A stretch of DNA of 5,858 nt from DATGUA01 sp035301545 (GTDB taxonomy: Bacteria; Bacillota; Clostridia; Tissierellales; Tissierellaceae). Every line of letters starts with the position of its first letter. Position 1 is the stretch's first letter. Location: assembly GCA_035301545.1 (NCBI GenBank), contig DATGUA010000052.1:1-5858 (forward strand), written 5' to 3'. The notes beneath the pieces are model-generated. The model searched no databases. It saw nothing but the letters and a program-made list of their open reading frames with translations, and was not told the origin of the DNA. This document shows, in pieces, positions 5,822 to 5,858 of this stretch. A program made the position numbers and the translations under genes.

Positions 5822-5858
5822 TTGACCTCATCTCCTTTCCACCTAAAAAGCCTTTTAA
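5818..5858 (-). CDS. 3' end of an upstream gene, possibly another recombinase-module gene (partial)
   Basis: In one minus-strand frame the last twelve codons read KRLFRWKGDEVK, followed by TGA at 5820-5818. That stop overlaps the GTG start of the recombinase by four bases, the classic arrangement of coupled genes. A second frame is also open to a TAA at 5814-5816 (ending KEMRSSE); the third is closed by stops. The four-base overlap makes the first frame the better choice. The identity cannot be read from twelve residues. Tandem recombinase or small accessory genes are common in this position, so that is the guess. Confidence 0.35.
   Translation of the reverse strand, partial: KRLFRWKGDEVK
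5832..5836 (-). promoter_or_regulatory. Ribosome binding site of the recombinase gene
   Basis: AGGAG on the minus strand lies ten bases before GTG 5821 and supports that start. A nearer ATG (5831-5829) opens a frame that stops after five codons, so it does not compete. Confidence 0.65.

Noticed and set aside
1..5858. CRISPR array, tRNA or rRNA gene, insertion-sequence inverted ends
   Set aside because: No regularly spaced repeats, no GC-rich cloverleaf-like segments and no terminal inverted repeats were seen; nearly the whole window is coding on the minus strand.

Overview
The window is AT-rich DNA with strong Shine-Dalgarno sites (AGGAG/AGGAGG), very frequent ATA and AGA codons, and a large serine recombinase carrying a zinc ribbon. 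This points to a low-GC Firmicute, probably an anaerobe of the Clostridia or Tissierellia type; the genus cannot be told from the sequence. Every gene lies on the minus strand, so transcription runs from high to low coordinates.

Region A (about 5858 to 4300) is the end of a mobile-element recombination module. The last few codons of an upstream gene overlap the GTG start of a complete 495-residue large serine recombinase, whose stop is followed by a hairpin that is a plausible terminator. Region B (about 4299 to 3657) holds a short intergenic stretch with small direct repeats, then a 173-residue protein with a recognisable but imperfect GIY-YIG nuclease signature. Region C (about 3631 to 1) is a type I restriction-modification locus in the order hsdR, hsdS, hsdM. 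The hsdR frame is open only from the Walker A motif onward, so the PD-(D/E)XK nuclease domain and the start of the first RecA domain are absent. hsdS is half-size with one target-recognition domain. hsdM overlaps hsdS by 14 bases and runs off the window after 369 codons.

The simplest reading is that a serine-recombinase element integrated into the Walker A codons of hsdR. It would have left a restriction-dead hsdR fragment joined to the element end, and a methyltransferase pair (HsdM plus half-HsdS) that may still work. Hand-counted isoleucine codons change between the hsd genes (ATA dominant) and the recombinase and GIY-YIG genes (mixed ATT/ATA), which fits two DNA sources meeting near 3620-3660. 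A less likely but more novel reading is a working split system, in which a GIY-YIG nuclease encoded 25 bases upstream replaces the missing HsdR nuclease domain. The other element junction, outside this window, would decide between them.
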